Shown in pieces: positions 11,200-21,044 of a stretch of 64,000 bases of DNA (positions are counted from its first letter, which is position 1; every line of letters starts with the position of its first letter). Below the pieces are notes generated by a model, which saw only the letters and a list, made by a program, of their open reading frames with translations, was not told the origin of the DNA and did no database searches. The translations under genes were made by a program, and so were the position numbers. Source of the DNA: Arachis hypogaea (Eukaryota > Streptophyta > Magnoliopsida > Fabales > Fabaceae); NCBI RefSeq assembly GCF_003086295.3, contig NC_092054.1:31253942-31317941 (forward strand), written 5' to 3'.

Positions 11200-11217
11200 G
11201 TTGGGAGGCAACCCAAT
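11200..11217 (+). other. Post-stop hairpin of element C
   Basis: GTTGGG-AGGCAA-CCCAAT, preceded by AAAGAAGCGCTT, starts 48 nt after the protease stop. It is identical to that of E (45681-45698). In D (23904-23921) the outer stem pairs are changed on both sides. Confidence 0.75.
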
Positions 11218-11359
11218 TTTATTTAATCATATCCATTTATTTTCCATCATTATTTTATGTTTTCTGTAGGTTGATGATCATGTGAAGTCATAAAAATAAC
11301 TGAAAAAGCAAAAACAGAATGAAAAACAGTATTGAAAACAGCACACCCTGGAGGAGAAG

Positions 11360-11575
11360 CTTACTGGCGTTTAAACGCCAGTAAGGGTAGCAGAATGGGC
11401 GTTAAACGCCCAGTCTGGCACCATTCTGGGCGTTTAATGCCAGAAATGGGCACAGAGCTGGCGTTAAACGCCATAAAGGGGAGAAAAGCTGGCGTTAAAC
11501 GCCAGAAATGGGCAGCAACCTGGCGTTTAACGCCAGGATTGGCAAGCAAGGGGCGTTTGCATGCCAACATGGTGC
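11360..11575. repeat. GGCGTTnAACGCC palindrome array in C
   Basis: About seven short inverted repeats, most with a GGCGTTnAACGCC core, lie within 215 bp. The first (11360-11385) is a perfect 26-nt palindrome centred on GTTTAAAC. Spacers are 15-25 nt and often include AGAAATGGGC. The open frames crossing this array on both strands are a by-product of the palindromes. Confidence 0.85.
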
Positions 11576-11883
11576 AGGGATGCGAAATCCTTGAAACCTC
11601 AGGATCTGTGGATCCCACAGGATCCCCACCTACCTCATCTCTCTCTCTCTCTCTTCTTCACACCTTCCCATTACACCCTTCCCCAAATACTCTTCACCAA
11701 TCACCTCAATACCTCTTCCCCAAATACCCCTCACCTATCAAATCCTATCCTCTTCTCCATAATCTCTTCACCAATCCACATCAATCCATCATAAAACTCC
11801 ACCTACCTCACCATTCAAATTCAAACCAATTTCCCTCCCAAACCCACCCATACATGGTCGAACCCTACCCCTCTCTCCACTCC
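11576..11883 (+). other. Non-coding C/T-rich spacer upstream of ORF3 in C
   Basis: Runs of CT and CCTCACC-type sequence with no convincing coding potential. It leads to the TATA box at 11884 and has the composition of a plant promoter and 5' UTR. Confidence 0.5.
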
Positions 11884-11891
11884 TATATAAA
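11884..11891 (+). promoter_or_regulatory. Candidate internal TATA box for ORF3 of C
   Basis: TATATAAA, followed about 30 nt on by a pyrimidine-rich stretch with CA steps suitable for initiation, lies about 190 nt upstream of the ORF3 start codon. Element D has TATATAAG about 150 nt upstream of its ORF3. The shared position supports a separate ORF3 promoter, but this is inferred from sequence only. Confidence 0.5.
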
Positions 11892-12004
11892 CCAATCTTC
11901 ACTCCTTCATTTTCACACATCATACACCCTACTCACCCCCTTGGCCGAAATACTAACCCTCTCCATCTCCTCTATTTCTTCTTCCTCTACTCTCTTCTTT
12001 CTTC

Positions 12005-12042
12005 TTTTGCTCGAGGACGAGAAAACCTTTTAAGTTTGGTGT
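12005..12042 (+). other. Internal hairpin/TAAGTTTGGTGT module before ORF3 of C
   Basis: CTCG-AGGA-CGAG (12010-12021), flanked by TTTT and AAAA that can extend the stem across one mismatch, is followed by TAAGTTTGGTGT (12031-12042). The homologous segment in E is at 46157-46191 with a perfect TTGCTCG/CGAGCAA stem. Confidence 0.65.
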
Positions 12043-12080
12043 GGTAAAAGCATTGCTTTTTATTTTTTCCATAACCATTT

Positions 12081-13232
12081 ATGGCACCAAAGGCCGGAAA
12101 AACCTCTAGAAAGAGGAAAGGGAAGGCAAAAGCTTCCACCTTCGAGTCATGGGAGATGGAAAAATTCATCTCAAGGGTGCATCAAGACCACTTCTATAAA
12201 ATTGTGGCCAAGAAGAAGGTGATCCCCGAGGTCCCTTTCAAGCTCAAAAAGGGTGAATATCCAGAGATCCGACATGAGATTCGAAGAAGAGGTTGGGAAA
12301 TTCTCACCAACCCTATTCAATAAGTCAGGATCTTAATGGTTCAAGAGTTCTATGCCAATGTATAGATCACCAAGAACCATGATCAAAGTGTGAACCCGGA
12401 CCCTAAGAATTGGCTTACAATGGTTCGGAGAAAATACTTAGATTTCAGTCCAAAAAATGTAAGGTTGGCATTCAACTTGCCCATGATGCAAGGAGATGCA
12501 CACCCCTACACTAGAAGGGTCAACTTTGATCAAAGGTTGGACCAAGTCCTCATAGACATTTATGAAGACGGCGCTCAATGGAAGAGAGATTCAAGAGGGA
12601 AGCCGGTTCAACTAAGAAGGCATGACCTCAAGCCCGTGGCTAGGGGATGGTTGGAGTTCATCCAACGCTCAATCATTCCTACTAGCAACCGGTCTGAAGT
12701 CACTATAGACCGGGCTATCATGATCCATAGCATCTTGATTGGAGAGGAAGTAGAAGTTCATGAGGTTATATCCCTAGAACTCTACAAGGTGGTGGACAAG
12801 TCCTCGACTTTGGCAAGGTTAGCCTTCCCTCATCTAATTTGTTACCTCTGTAATTCAGCTGGAATTGACATAGAAGAAGACATCTTTATTGATTAGGACA
12901 AGCCCATCACTAAGAAAAGGATGGAGCAAACAAGAGATCCCACTCATGGGCAAGAGCATGAGGAAATTCCTCATCATGAAATCCCTGAGATGCCTCAAGG
13001 GATGCATTTTCCTCCACAAAACTATTGGGAGCAAATTAACACCTCCCTAGGAGAATTGAGTTCCAATATGGGACAACTAAGGGTGGAGCACCAAGAGCAT
13101 TCTATCCTCCTCCATGAAATTAGAGAAGACCAAAGAGTCATGAGGGAGGAGCAACAAAGGCAAGGAAGAGACATTGAGGAGCTCAAGCACTCCATAAGAT
13201 CTTCAAGAGGAAGAACAAGCCGCCATCACTAA
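12081..13232 (+). pseudogene. ORF3 of element C, plant transposon-protein-like, with in-frame stops
   Basis: One reading frame of 384 codons starting MAPKAGKTSRKRKGK and broken by in-frame stops at about 12321, 12363 and 12894. The middle (RRKYLDFSPKNVRLAFNLP, HDLKPVARGWLEFIQRSI, EVTIDRAIMIHSILIGEEVEVHEVI) resembles the 'putative plant transposon protein' domain found in Athila/Tat-type elements. The N-terminus is basic with possible nuclear targeting. The C-terminus is Gln/Glu-rich and probably coiled coil. D has a homologous ORF in the same place (24699-26219). Its role is unknown; it is not RT or integrase. Confidence 0.75.
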
Positions 13233-14328
13233 GGTGGACCCGTTCTTTAATTTTATTGTTCTTTATTTTTTGTTTTTCGAATTTTTATGCTTTATGTTTA
13301 TTTATGTTTGTGTCTTATTACATGATCACTAGTGTCTAAGTGTTTATGCCTTAAAGCTATGAATGTCCTATGAATCCATCACCTTTCTTAAATGAAAAAT
13401 GTTTTTAATTGAAAAAGAAAAAGAAGTACATGAATTTTGAATTTTAAAACAGATTAATTATTTTGATGTGGTGGTAATACTTTTTGTTTTTTTGAATGAA
13501 TGCTTGAACAGTGCATATTTTTGAATTTGTTGTTCATGAATGTTAAAATTGTTGGCTCTTGAAAGAATGATGAAAAAGGAGAAATGTTAGTTGATAATTT
13601 GAAAAATCATATAATAGATTCTTGAAGCAAGAAAAAGCAGTGAATACAAAGCTTGTAGAAAAAATAAATAAATAAATAAATAAATTAGTTAAAATAAAAT
13701 ATGCAAAAAAAATGGCGAAAAAAAGAGAAAAAGAAAAAAAAATAAAAAGTAAGCAGAAAAAGCCAATAGCCCTTTAAACCAAAAGGCAAGGGTAAAATAA
13801 AAAGGATCCAAGGCTTTGAGCATCAGTGGATAGGAGGGCCCACAGGAATAAAATCCTGGCCTAAGCGGCTAAACCAAGTTGTCCCTAACCATGTGCTTGT
13901 GGCGTGAAGGTGTCAAGTGAAAGCTTGAGACTGAGTAAAAGAGTGTGCTTAAGAGCTCTGGAAACCTCTAATTGGGGACTCTAGCAAAGCTAAGTCACAA
14001 TCTGAAAAGGTTCACCCAGTTATGTGTCTGTGGCATTTATGTATCCGGTGGTAATACTAGAAAACAAAATGCTTAGGGGCACGGCCAAGACTCATAAAGT
14101 AACTGTGTTCAAGAATCAACATACTGAACTAGGAGAATCAAAAACACTATCCGAATTCTGAGTTCCTATAGATGCCAATCATTCTGAACTTCAAGGGATA
14201 AAGTGAGATGCCAAAACTGTTCGGAAGCAAAAAAGCTAATAGCCCCGCTCATCTAATTAAGACTGATCTTCATAGATGTTTTTGGAATTCATTGTATATT
14301 CTCTTCTTTTTATCCTACTTTGTTTTTG
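13233..14328 (+). other. 3' non-coding region of element C
   Basis: AT-rich start with an (AAAT)n run near 13660-13685, then about 450 nt (13800-14260) that is nearly the same as 47030-47490 of E, with blocks such as GTGTCTGTGGCATTTATG and GGTAATACT. No ORF is supported. Strong conservation without coding suggests a cis-acting RNA function (inference). Confidence 0.65.
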
Positions 14329-14366
14329 GTTGCTTGGGGACAAGCAACAATTTAAGTTTGGTATTG
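14329..14366 (+). other. Hairpin plus TAAGTTTGG word before the 3' LTR of C
   Basis: GTTGCTTG-GGGA-CAAGCAAC (14329-14348) is a perfect 8-bp stem with a GGGA loop. AATTTAAGTTTGGTATTG follows and abuts the LTR start TGATGAGCGG. This is where the polypurine tract should lie, but the sequence is only partly purine. Confidence 0.75.
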
Positions 14367-15992
14367 TGATGAGCGGATAATTTATACGCTTTTTGTCATT
14401 ATTTTTAGTATGTTTTTAGTATGTTTGAGTTAGTTTTTATTATATTTTTATTAGTTTTTAAATAAAAATCACATTTCTGGACTTTAATATGAGTTTGTGT
14501 ATTTTTCTGTGATTTCAGATATTTTCTGGCTAAAATTGAGGGACCTGAGCAAAAATCTGATTGAGAGGCTGAAAAAGGACTGCAGATGCTGTTGGATTCT
14601 GACCTCCCTGCACTCGAAGTGGATTTTCTGGAGCTACAAAAGCCCAATTGGTGCGCTCTCAATTGAATTGGAAAGTAGACATCCTGGGATTTCCAAAAAT
14701 ATATAATAGTTTATACTTTACCCAAGATTTGATGGCCCAAACCGGCATTCCAAGTCAGTATAAAAATTCTGGTGTCAAAACGCCAGAACTGGCATAAAAG
14801 CTGGAGTTAAACGCCCAAAACTGGCACAAAAGCTGGCGTTTAACTCCAAGAAAAGTCTCTACACGTGAAAGCTTTAATGCTCAGCCCAAGAACACACCAA
14901 GTGGGCCCGAAAGAAGATTTCTGCATCAATTACTTATTTCTGTAAACCCTAGGCTACTAGTTCTTTATAAATAGGACCTTTTGCTATTGTATTTTCATCT
15001 TGGTTCTTCTGGTTCCCCCTCTGGGGCCGAAGCCAATGAACACCATTATCACTTTTGTATTTTTAACAGTGGAGTTTCTACATACCATAGATTAAGGTGT
15101 GGAGCTCTGCTGTTCTTCATGAATTAATGCAAAGTACTATTGTTTTTTATTCAACTCAAGCCTATTTCTTCTCTAAGATATACACTCGTTCTTCAACTTG
15201 ATGAATGTGATGATCCGTGACACTCATCATCATTCTCACCTATGAACACGTGCCTAACAACCACTTCCGTTCTACATGCAAACAAGCTTGAATGTGTATC
15301 TCTTGGGTTTCTAATCTAAGATTAAAACCTTCGTGGTATAGGCTAGAATTATTGGCGGCCATTCCTGAGATCCGAAAAGTCTAAACCTTGTCTGTGGTAT
15401 TCCGAGTAGGATCTGGGAATGGATGACTGTGATGAGCTTCAAACTCGCGAGTTTTGGGCGTAGTGACAGACGCAAAAGGATCAATGGATCCTATTCCAAC
15501 ATAATCAAGAACCAACAGCTGATTAGTCGTGCGGTGACAGCGCATTTGGACCATTTTCACTCAGAGAACGGGAAGTAGCCATTGACAACGGTGATGCCCA
15601 ACATAAAGCTTGCCATGGAAAGGAGTATGAATGATTGGATGAAGGCAATAGGAAAGCAGAAGTTTAGGAGGAACAAAGCATCTTCATGCGCTTATCTGAA
15701 ATTCTCACCAATGAATTACATAAGTATCTCTATCCTATTTTATGTTTTATTCATCTTTTAATTATCAATCCTCCATAACCATTTGAATCCGCCTGACTGA
15801 GATTTACAAGATGACCATCGCTTGCTTCATGCCGACAATCTCCGTGGGATCGACCCTTACTCACGTAAGGCTTATTACTTGGACGACCCAGTACACTTGC
15901 TGGTTAGTTGTGCGGAATTGTGAAAAAGAGTTGAGATTACAATTGTGCGTACCAAGTTGTTGGCACTATTGATGTCACAATTTCGTGCACCA
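14367..15992 (+). repeat. 3' LTR of element C
   Basis: 1626 bp with TG...CA ends (TGATGAGCGG to TTTCGTGCACCA). It is clearly the same family as the LTRs of A and E, including the GGCGTTnAACGCC hairpins near 14770-14850. The flank after 15992 is chromovirus gag. Confidence 0.85.
14966..14973 (+). promoter_or_regulatory. TATA box of LTR C
   Basis: TATAAATA at the position equivalent to TATAAAAA in the E LTRs, about 100 nt after the hairpin block. Confidence 0.5.
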
Positions 15993-17128
15993 GGGACCAT
16001 TCCCACAGAACTGAGGGAAGAACTTTGCTCCTAGAGGTCCGTCTTTTAAGCGGGGAGGCTCTTTTAGGAGGCCCAACAACAAAAACTCCCAAGGGAAAAG
16101 GCTTGGGAAGCAGCCTTAGAGTGATCAAGCTTGTGCTAGGTGCAGAAGTCACCATCCGGGAGACCCATGCAAGGTCAGGTGGGTCTTGTGCTATTCTTGT
16201 GGTAAGGCGGGGCACAAACCCGCAAACTGTCCGAAGAAGCAGAAGCAAAGTGCAGGAAAAGTACAGTAGTCTGGTCGGGTGTTCACCACGTCAGCTATAG
16301 GTGCCGAGGGATCTGAGACACTTATCCGAGGTAACTGTGAAATGACTGATCAAATTTTAAATGCTTTATTTGATTCGGGAGTAACACATTCATTCATTGC
16401 ATTTGAGAAAGCTAGTGAGCTAGGATTGAAGATTGTAGTCTTAGGTTACGACCTAAAGGTGTATAATGCCACCATGAAGCCATGATAACTAGGCTAGGAT
16501 GCCCGCAAGTTTTATTTAGGTTCAAGCAACGTGATTTTGTCCATAATTTAATATGCTTGCCGAAGATCGGTCTTGATCTTATATTGGGGTTGGACTGGTT
16601 ATCTGAGAACCATGTCCTGCTCGACTGTTCTGCAAAATCGGTGTACTTTATGTCGGAAGATACCGAAGGACCGGTTGTGCTGAATAGTTATTACTTGAAT
16701 TCCATGATGGTGAATTGTTCTAGGGCCGAATGTCAAGGAATTTTGTTGCTAACCGCGGGTGTTTCGGGTGATGATCAAAGATTGGAGCAGATTCTAGTTG
16801 TGTGTGAGTTTCCGGAGGTGTTTCCCGATGATATTGATGAATTTCCACCTAACCGAGAGGTTGAGTTTGCTATTGAGTTGGTGCCTGGGGCTGGACCAAT
16901 CTCGAGTGCTCCTTATAGGATGTCACCACTAGAGATGGCCAAGCTAAAGTCTCAGTTGGAGGATCTGTTGGGTAAGAACTTTATCCGACCAAGTGTTTCT
17001 CCGTGGGGTGTGCCGATGTTGCTGGTAAAGAAGAAAGACGGGAGTATGCGACTCTATGTGGATTACAGACAGCTGAATAAGGTCACAATAAAGAATAAGT
17101 ACCCATTGCCGAGTATGCGATGTGCACG
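15993..17128 (+). pseudogene. Chromovirus gag-PR-RT fragment
   Basis: The sequence starts inside gag because element C is inserted there. A canonical CCHC knuckle (CYSCGKAGHKPANC) is encoded at 16189-16230. Protease follows (FDSGVTHSFIAFEKASELGL), then the N-terminus of RT ([67 protein letters not shown]). Gag, protease and RT lie in different frames, so frameshifts are present. RT stops abruptly after NKYPLP, where LTR-like sequence begins, so most of RT plus RNase H and integrase are deleted. Motifs fit the Tekay/Del chromovirus clade. Confidence 0.85.
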
Positions 17129-18306
17129 TGTGACCCTGTTTTCCTCCTAAAGTTGATTTTTGAGTTTTCAAAGTCAAATCTCATACTTTTAAGCCTCCAA
17201 TCTTACCCCCTTATGTCTTAAACTCTTATGATATGCCTAGCGATGAGGTGGAGCTAGGAATTGTGGTAACTTGTGAATGAAGAAAGGGGAGGATTAATGA
17301 TCAATGATGATCAAAGATGATTGTATGAGATATGGAGGATGAATGTGGAAGTGCTTGATATGCCATGAGCCGAAGGTCTATAATTGCTAATGAATTGGCT
17401 GGTTATGGATTATGGGCCGGATGGCCGAGATATTGCCGAGTTACGGCAGAGCCATTATTGATTATGGTTGAGTATGATTGCATATATGCGTATTGAATGA
17501 AATGTGAATGTTGCACTTCCACTATCTGAGATACGAGTTTTCCTGGGAGAAAGCAGTGGCTAGCCACCATATGCTCCAGGTGGAGACTCGATACTCTGCT
17601 AACCCTATGTCGTAAGTGTGGCCGGACACTATGAAAGTTCCGGATGAGCTCGCCCCCATGAATATACACCAGTGAGGGTGTTGGATATGAATTATGATTT
17701 ATGTTGAGTATAACTCGAGTTGGGGATGCACAACAGAGAGACAGTCCAATGGTTAGCTACCAGGACTTGTTGGGTTGGCTATATAACTGACAGATGATAT
17801 CATCAGCCATAGGGACAGGCATTCATCATATGCATACTATGTGAATTATTTGGAATTGCATAATTGACTGCATATTACCTGCTAATTGCCTAAATGTCAT
17901 ATCTGCTTCCTACATGTATATCTTCTTGTTTGATATAATTGTGTTTGCCATATTATATTACTACTGGCGGTTGGAAGGTCTGAAGGATTTAGAAAGGGAA
18001 GTATTAGTTAGACTGAATATCTTTAGTCAGTTGCCATTTATGGATTAGTCTATTTATAATCTTTGATATATCTGGTGAAAGTTCTAGGGTTGCCTTCGGC
18101 TTTCCCAGGACATTACATGTTAGATATGTGGGTACTGTTACCATACTAAGAACCTCCGGTTCTCACCCATGCGGATTTTGTGGTTTTCAGATGCAGGACG
18201 TGAGGCTTCTCGCTGAGGCATGCTGGAGACTTCTGGATAAGCGAAGATCTTTGCTCCTTGGGACTTTACTTTGGTTTTATATAGATAGTTACTATCTCCA
18301 CTAATT

Positions 18307-18352
<46 letters not shown>

Positions 18353-18567
18353 TATTTTGACTCCTCTTAGAGGTTGTTTTGGAGAATAGGTTTTGATAGT
18401 TTATCCTTGGGGTTTCCCTTGGGTTTCTTGCTTTATATATTTGTATATACTTCTATGCTCGGACCGGTTTTCTTTGCAACCGGATCTTGAGTTTTGATAT
18501 TCGTATTTTTGGCACTCATTTGTTATGGTTCGCGTTGGTCTATCCTTTATTTGTTTTGTTACGTTAT
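17129..18567 (+). repeat. Chromovirus 3' LTR, first part
   Basis: Begins around TGTGACCCTG (exact base uncertain, 17121-17131) right after the truncated RT and is interrupted by element D at 18567. It contains no gene. It includes the block GAACCTCCGGTTCTCACCC and an AT microsatellite. The remainder resumes at 29508. Confidence 0.65.
18309..18351. repeat. (AT)n microsatellite
   Basis: About 21 uninterrupted AT units inside the chromovirus LTR. Confidence 0.95.
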
Positions 18568-18901
18568 TGATGCCAGGGCATCTTGGCCAGTTTCACTGAC
18601 CTTTTCTTTACTGTTTTTAGGTTAGTTTCATGCATTTCTTTAGGAAATAAGCTAGTTTTGGGTAAATATTCACTTATGCCTTGACTCAAGCATACATTGA
18701 GCATTTTACATGATTTCATGAGGATTTTGCATAAGTTTAGTGACAAATATTATGTTGCACTACTCATGACTTGGACTAGAGCTTTGATGCACTTTGTTGC
18801 TTGATTTCAGGACCAAAAAGAAGCAATAAAAGGGGAGGTAACTTGCAAAGATTAATGAGAAACGTGATTGCCAATAACACTCTCAAAAAATCCATCAATG
18901 C

Positions 18902-19595
18902 CCACGTTAGAGAGTCACGTTAACCAAGTTAACGTGAACTCTAACGTGGAGAAAAGAAGTTGAGCCAACGTTAGTGACACTCAACATTGTCACTAACGTT
19001 GGCAATTACTCATAAGTGGCCACTTTAGAAGCCACGTTAACCTAGTTAACGTGGCCTCTAACGTTAAGGGGGAGGGAGAAAAGCCAACGTTAGTGACACT
19101 CAACATTGTCACTAACGTTGGCCTATGGTGCTAAGTACCACGTTAACTCCCACGTTAACTTGGTTAACATGGGAACTAACGTAGAGGATGAAGAGTTGTC
19201 GACAATGTTAGTGACACTCAACATTGTCACTAACGTTGAAGCAACCACACAACCCCCAAGAGTCACGTTAAATTCCACGTTAACTTGGTTAACGTGGAAG
19301 CTAACGATGAGAAATGAAGGATGAGCCAACGTTAGTGACACTCAACATTGTCACTAACGTTGGGATGGCTAAAAGATGGCCACGTTAGAAGCCACGTTAA
19401 CCTAGTTAACGTGGACTCTAACGTGAGACCTAGGGGCACATTGGAACGTTAGTGACAATGTTGAATGTCACTAACGTTCTCGAAGGTTGACAAGGCAACG
19501 TTAAAAGCCACGTTAACCTAGTTAACATGGGTTTTAACGTAAGGCAAAAAGGGTGCATTGGAACGTTAGTGACAATGTTAAGTGTCACTAACGTT
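18902..19595. repeat. Alternating hairpin array, 5' LTR of D
   Basis: Two hairpin types alternate. Type 1 has a CACGTTAAC...GTTAACGTG inner stem, often nested in an outer CCACGTTAGA/TCTAACGTGG-type stem. Type 2 is AACGTTAGTGACA...TGTCACTAACGTT, a stem of 13-16 bp around an 8-nt loop. There are about six to seven of each. Pairing is preserved nearly everywhere while the spacers differ. Confidence 0.9.
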
Positions 19596-19774
19596 CCCGA
19601 ACTTGGACTTTCACTAAATGATTAACACTCCTTACGCCCTGAGCTTAAGTCTCTGCCCACTCCGCACTTTCTCTCTGCAAGTAAAGCCAAGCCCAAATAA
19701 AGAAAGGAACTGCTTCAAACTCAAGATCCAAAGGCCCAAGACTTGAAGAGTGAACTAGAAGCTGAGAAGAGTAG

Positions 19775-19782
19775 TATATATA
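19775..19782 (+). promoter_or_regulatory. TATA box of D 5' LTR
   Basis: TATATATA downstream of the hairpin array, so the array lies in U3 or just upstream of the start of transcription. An identical box is at 28526-28533 in the 3' LTR. Confidence 0.5.
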
Positions 19783-20757
19783 GGAGTAGCTTTGAATTGT
19801 AAAATAGTTCTGGAGGCTGAGGAACTACTCTCTGTATTTTACTTTCTTTGCAATTTCTAGTTTTATGATGTATTCTCCATCTTTGTTTTCATCTTCAAGA
19901 GCTATGAACAACTAAACCCCTTTCATTGGGTTAGGGAGCTCTGTTATAATTTGATGGATCAATACTAATTTTCATTGTTCTTCTTCTATCTTTTCTATTG
20001 ATTTTACTTGAAAGCTTTCGATCTTCATCCAATTGAGTAGTTATCTTGGAAGAGAAGCTATTCAAACTTGGATCTCTTTTGAACCTTGGAAGAGGAATGA
20101 AGAGATCAAGCTAGAAATGCTTTCTCATGCTGGACCAAATTGGGTTTGGATGGGTATGTGACTGTAACCCTCTCAATACTTGGTTTGGGAAATGCATGTG
20201 GTATAATCAGTGACCATACTTCATCTCTTCTCATGAGCAATTGACCAAGGAATTAGCTATTGATCAAGATTTGAGAGATTGAATTGCAAGGAATTGTAAT
20301 TCAATCACTTAAGATTGCCAAGGAGATCAATGAGTACATTGATTGAGGAAGAGATGAAAATGAACTTGATCCGGAGAATTGCAACATCTCCTAAGCCCAA
20401 TGAACTCCCCATCTCTAATCTTACCCATTCTCTTTAATTTCTGCCATTTACTTTTATGAGCAAATCCCCCATTCCCATTTACAATTCTGCAATTTATTTT
20501 CAGTCATTTACTTCCAGTCCTTTAATTCTAGCATTTACTTTTCTGTTATTTACATTCCCGCCATTTTATTTTCTGTAACTCTCAACCCAAATTCTGGATT
20601 CGCTCAACTAGAACATTCTTCTAATTAAAGTTGCTTGATCAATCAATCCCTGTGGGATTCGACCTCACTCTATTGTGAGTTTTTACTTGACGACAACTTC
20701 GGTACACTTGTCGATGGGAGATTTGTTAAGAGACAAGTTTTCTCCGCATCAAGTTTA

Positions 20758-20775
20758 TGGCGCCATTGCCGGGGA
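20758..20775 (+). other. Primer binding site of D (tRNA-Asp-like)
   Basis: TGGCGCCATTGCCGGGGA, 6 nt after the LTR, differs by one base from the tRNA-Asp complement used by B and E. Confidence 0.8.
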
Positions 20776-21044
20776 TTGATTGTGCATCAACAATGATTAG
20801 ATTGGAAGATCACTAGATTGAGCATTTTATTTTGTGAATTTCATTTTTTTCTGTTTGAGTGATTTACTTTTTGTCTTAGTTAAACTTCTTCCCTTCTCCC
20901 TCAACCCGTTTGTTTTTCTTTGTTATTTTCAATTTTGTTTGCTAACCCACTAACTGTTTGATATATTGCATCACCCACAACTAACATTAACTCTGACACA
21001 AATACTGTCTGCACCTATTTTCTCTGCTTGTACTTGTTGGTTGT

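Larger units (their letters stand above)
8920..15992 (+). mobile_element. Element C: non-autonomous gag-PR-ORF3 retrotransposon, 5' truncated by B
   Basis: Plus-strand element whose 5' LTR and gag start lie outside the window because B interrupts gag at 8919/8920. It contains degenerate gag (8920-9828), aspartic protease (10582-11151), a palindrome array, a TATA box, ORF3 (12081-13232), conserved 3' non-coding sequence and a 3' LTR (14367-15992) of the A/C/E family. No RT, RNase H or integrase lies between protease and ORF3. It looks like the non-autonomous partner of element E, like the known FIDEL/Feral pairing in peanut (name assignment is inference). Confidence 0.85.
18568..20751 (+). repeat. 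5' LTR of element D
   Basis: 2184 bp, starts TGATGCCAGGGC and ends TCTCCGCATCA. It carries the 690-bp hairpin array and a TATA box. ORFs within it are produced by the palindromes. Confidence 0.95.

Noticed and set aside
19106..19341. Near-mirror 72-residue ORFs on both strands (also at 27857-28092)
   Set aside because: They arise because the hairpin array reads similarly in both directions; no start context, domain or conservation as protein.
18902..19595. CRISPR-like regular palindromic repeats
   Set aside because: Plant nuclear LTR sequence; repeats alternate between two types, lack unique equal-length spacers and have no cas genes.
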